From assembly GCA_934725735.1 (NCBI GenBank), contig CAKVCP010000128.1, positions 1 through 6,089 on the forward strand: 6,089 nucleotides of DNA, read 5' to 3'. This document shows, in pieces, positions 5,868-6,089 of the stretch. Position 1 is the stretch's first letter. Each line of letters starts with the position of its first letter. The notes under the pieces are model-generated. The model saw only the letters and a list, made by a program, of their open reading frames with translations, did not search any database and was not told the DNA's origin. A program made the translations under genes and the position numbers. The DNA is from an uncultured Thermoguttaceae bacterium (GTDB lineage: Bacteria > Planctomycetota > Planctomycetia > Pirellulales > Thermoguttaceae).

Positions 5868-6089
5868 TTGAGTCTGACAACTATTAACGATATTGTCCAG
5901 GTGAAAAGAGACCAAATGGAAGGATTGAAAGATGGGAACCTGGGTACGGATGCGTATTTCCATTATTTGAGGACGGAATCGTTACCGGCGTCGTTCGACG
6001 TTGATTTGACATATCGTTTGCGGACGTGTTTCTGCTCCTGTTTTCGAGGGAAGGATGGGCAACTGCCGGTGAGGAGCCAGGCATAGCGC
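5868..6089. other. Unassigned right end: no recognised gene, possible structured RNA
   Basis: No frame here matches a family I know. On the plus strand a frame ends at the TAG at 6084-6086, with possible starts at TTG 5868 (no ribosome site, 5 nt after the hairpin) or ATG 5916 (weak AGAG before it), giving 72 or 56 residues. On the minus strand two frames are open at the edge and stop at 5884 (Ser/Pro/Asn-rich) and 5963 (basic, ending in SVLK); either could be the tail of a gene from the right. The plus strand shows potential stems: 5894-5902 with 5938-5946, CGTCG/CGACG at 5989-6000, and CTGCTCCT (6032-6039) with AGGAGCCAG (6072-6080). Coding, leader or small RNA cannot be decided from this much sequence. 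Confidence 0.4.

Noticed and set aside
6049..6089. Resemblance to part of a cobalamin riboswitch (GGGAA, GCAACTG, GGTGAGGAGCCAGG)
   Set aside because: The pieces are present, but only 6 nt separate GGGAA from GCAACTG, where the real fold needs a further hairpin, and the upstream arms are not found. A covariance search (Rfam RF00174) with sequence beyond the edge would settle it.
1..6089. CRISPR arrays, insertion sequences, tRNA or rRNA genes
   Set aside because: No direct repeats with regular spacing, no transposase-like frame, no terminal inverted repeats with target duplication, and no tRNA-like T-loop or rRNA signature were seen on either strand.

Overview
The window looks like chromosomal DNA of a didermic bacterium of moderate GC content, most plausibly a planctomycete or a close PVC-superphylum relative. 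Three points suggest this: a very long secretin-type protein with many tandem N-domains and an extended, basic signal peptide; the wording of the UvrD/PcrA helicase motifs (AGPGSGKTRVVTHR, GTFHRFCAFLLR); and well-separated single genes rather than tight operons. This placement is inference; there is no rRNA or other marker to confirm it.

Layout. Positions 1-2642 hold the first 880 codons of a minus-strand gene that runs off the left edge. It encodes an exported secretin-like protein (GspD/PilQ family style) in which I count at least seven N-type modules before the window ends; the membrane-spanning secretin domain would lie beyond the edge. Positions 2643-2978 are non-coding and contain a possible promoter for the secretin gene, a 9-bp inverted repeat in its likely leader, and an intrinsic terminator for the next gene. 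Positions 2979-5765 (minus strand) encode a complete 928-residue UvrD/PcrA-type DNA helicase with all SF1A motifs, a long acidic low-complexity linker and a C-terminal Tudor-like domain. Positions 5766-5867 hold overlapping, opposed promoter-like sequences and a perfect 13-bp hairpin. Positions 5868-6089 carry no gene I can recognise, but have several potential RNA stems.

The two genes point the same way but are separated by 336 bp with a terminator between them, so they are probably independent transcription units with unrelated jobs: outer-membrane secretion or pilus export, and DNA repair/replication-transcription conflict handling. I see no mobile element, CRISPR array, tRNA or rRNA. The least explained part is the right end (about 5814-6089), where a structured leader or small RNA on the plus strand is possible but unproven.
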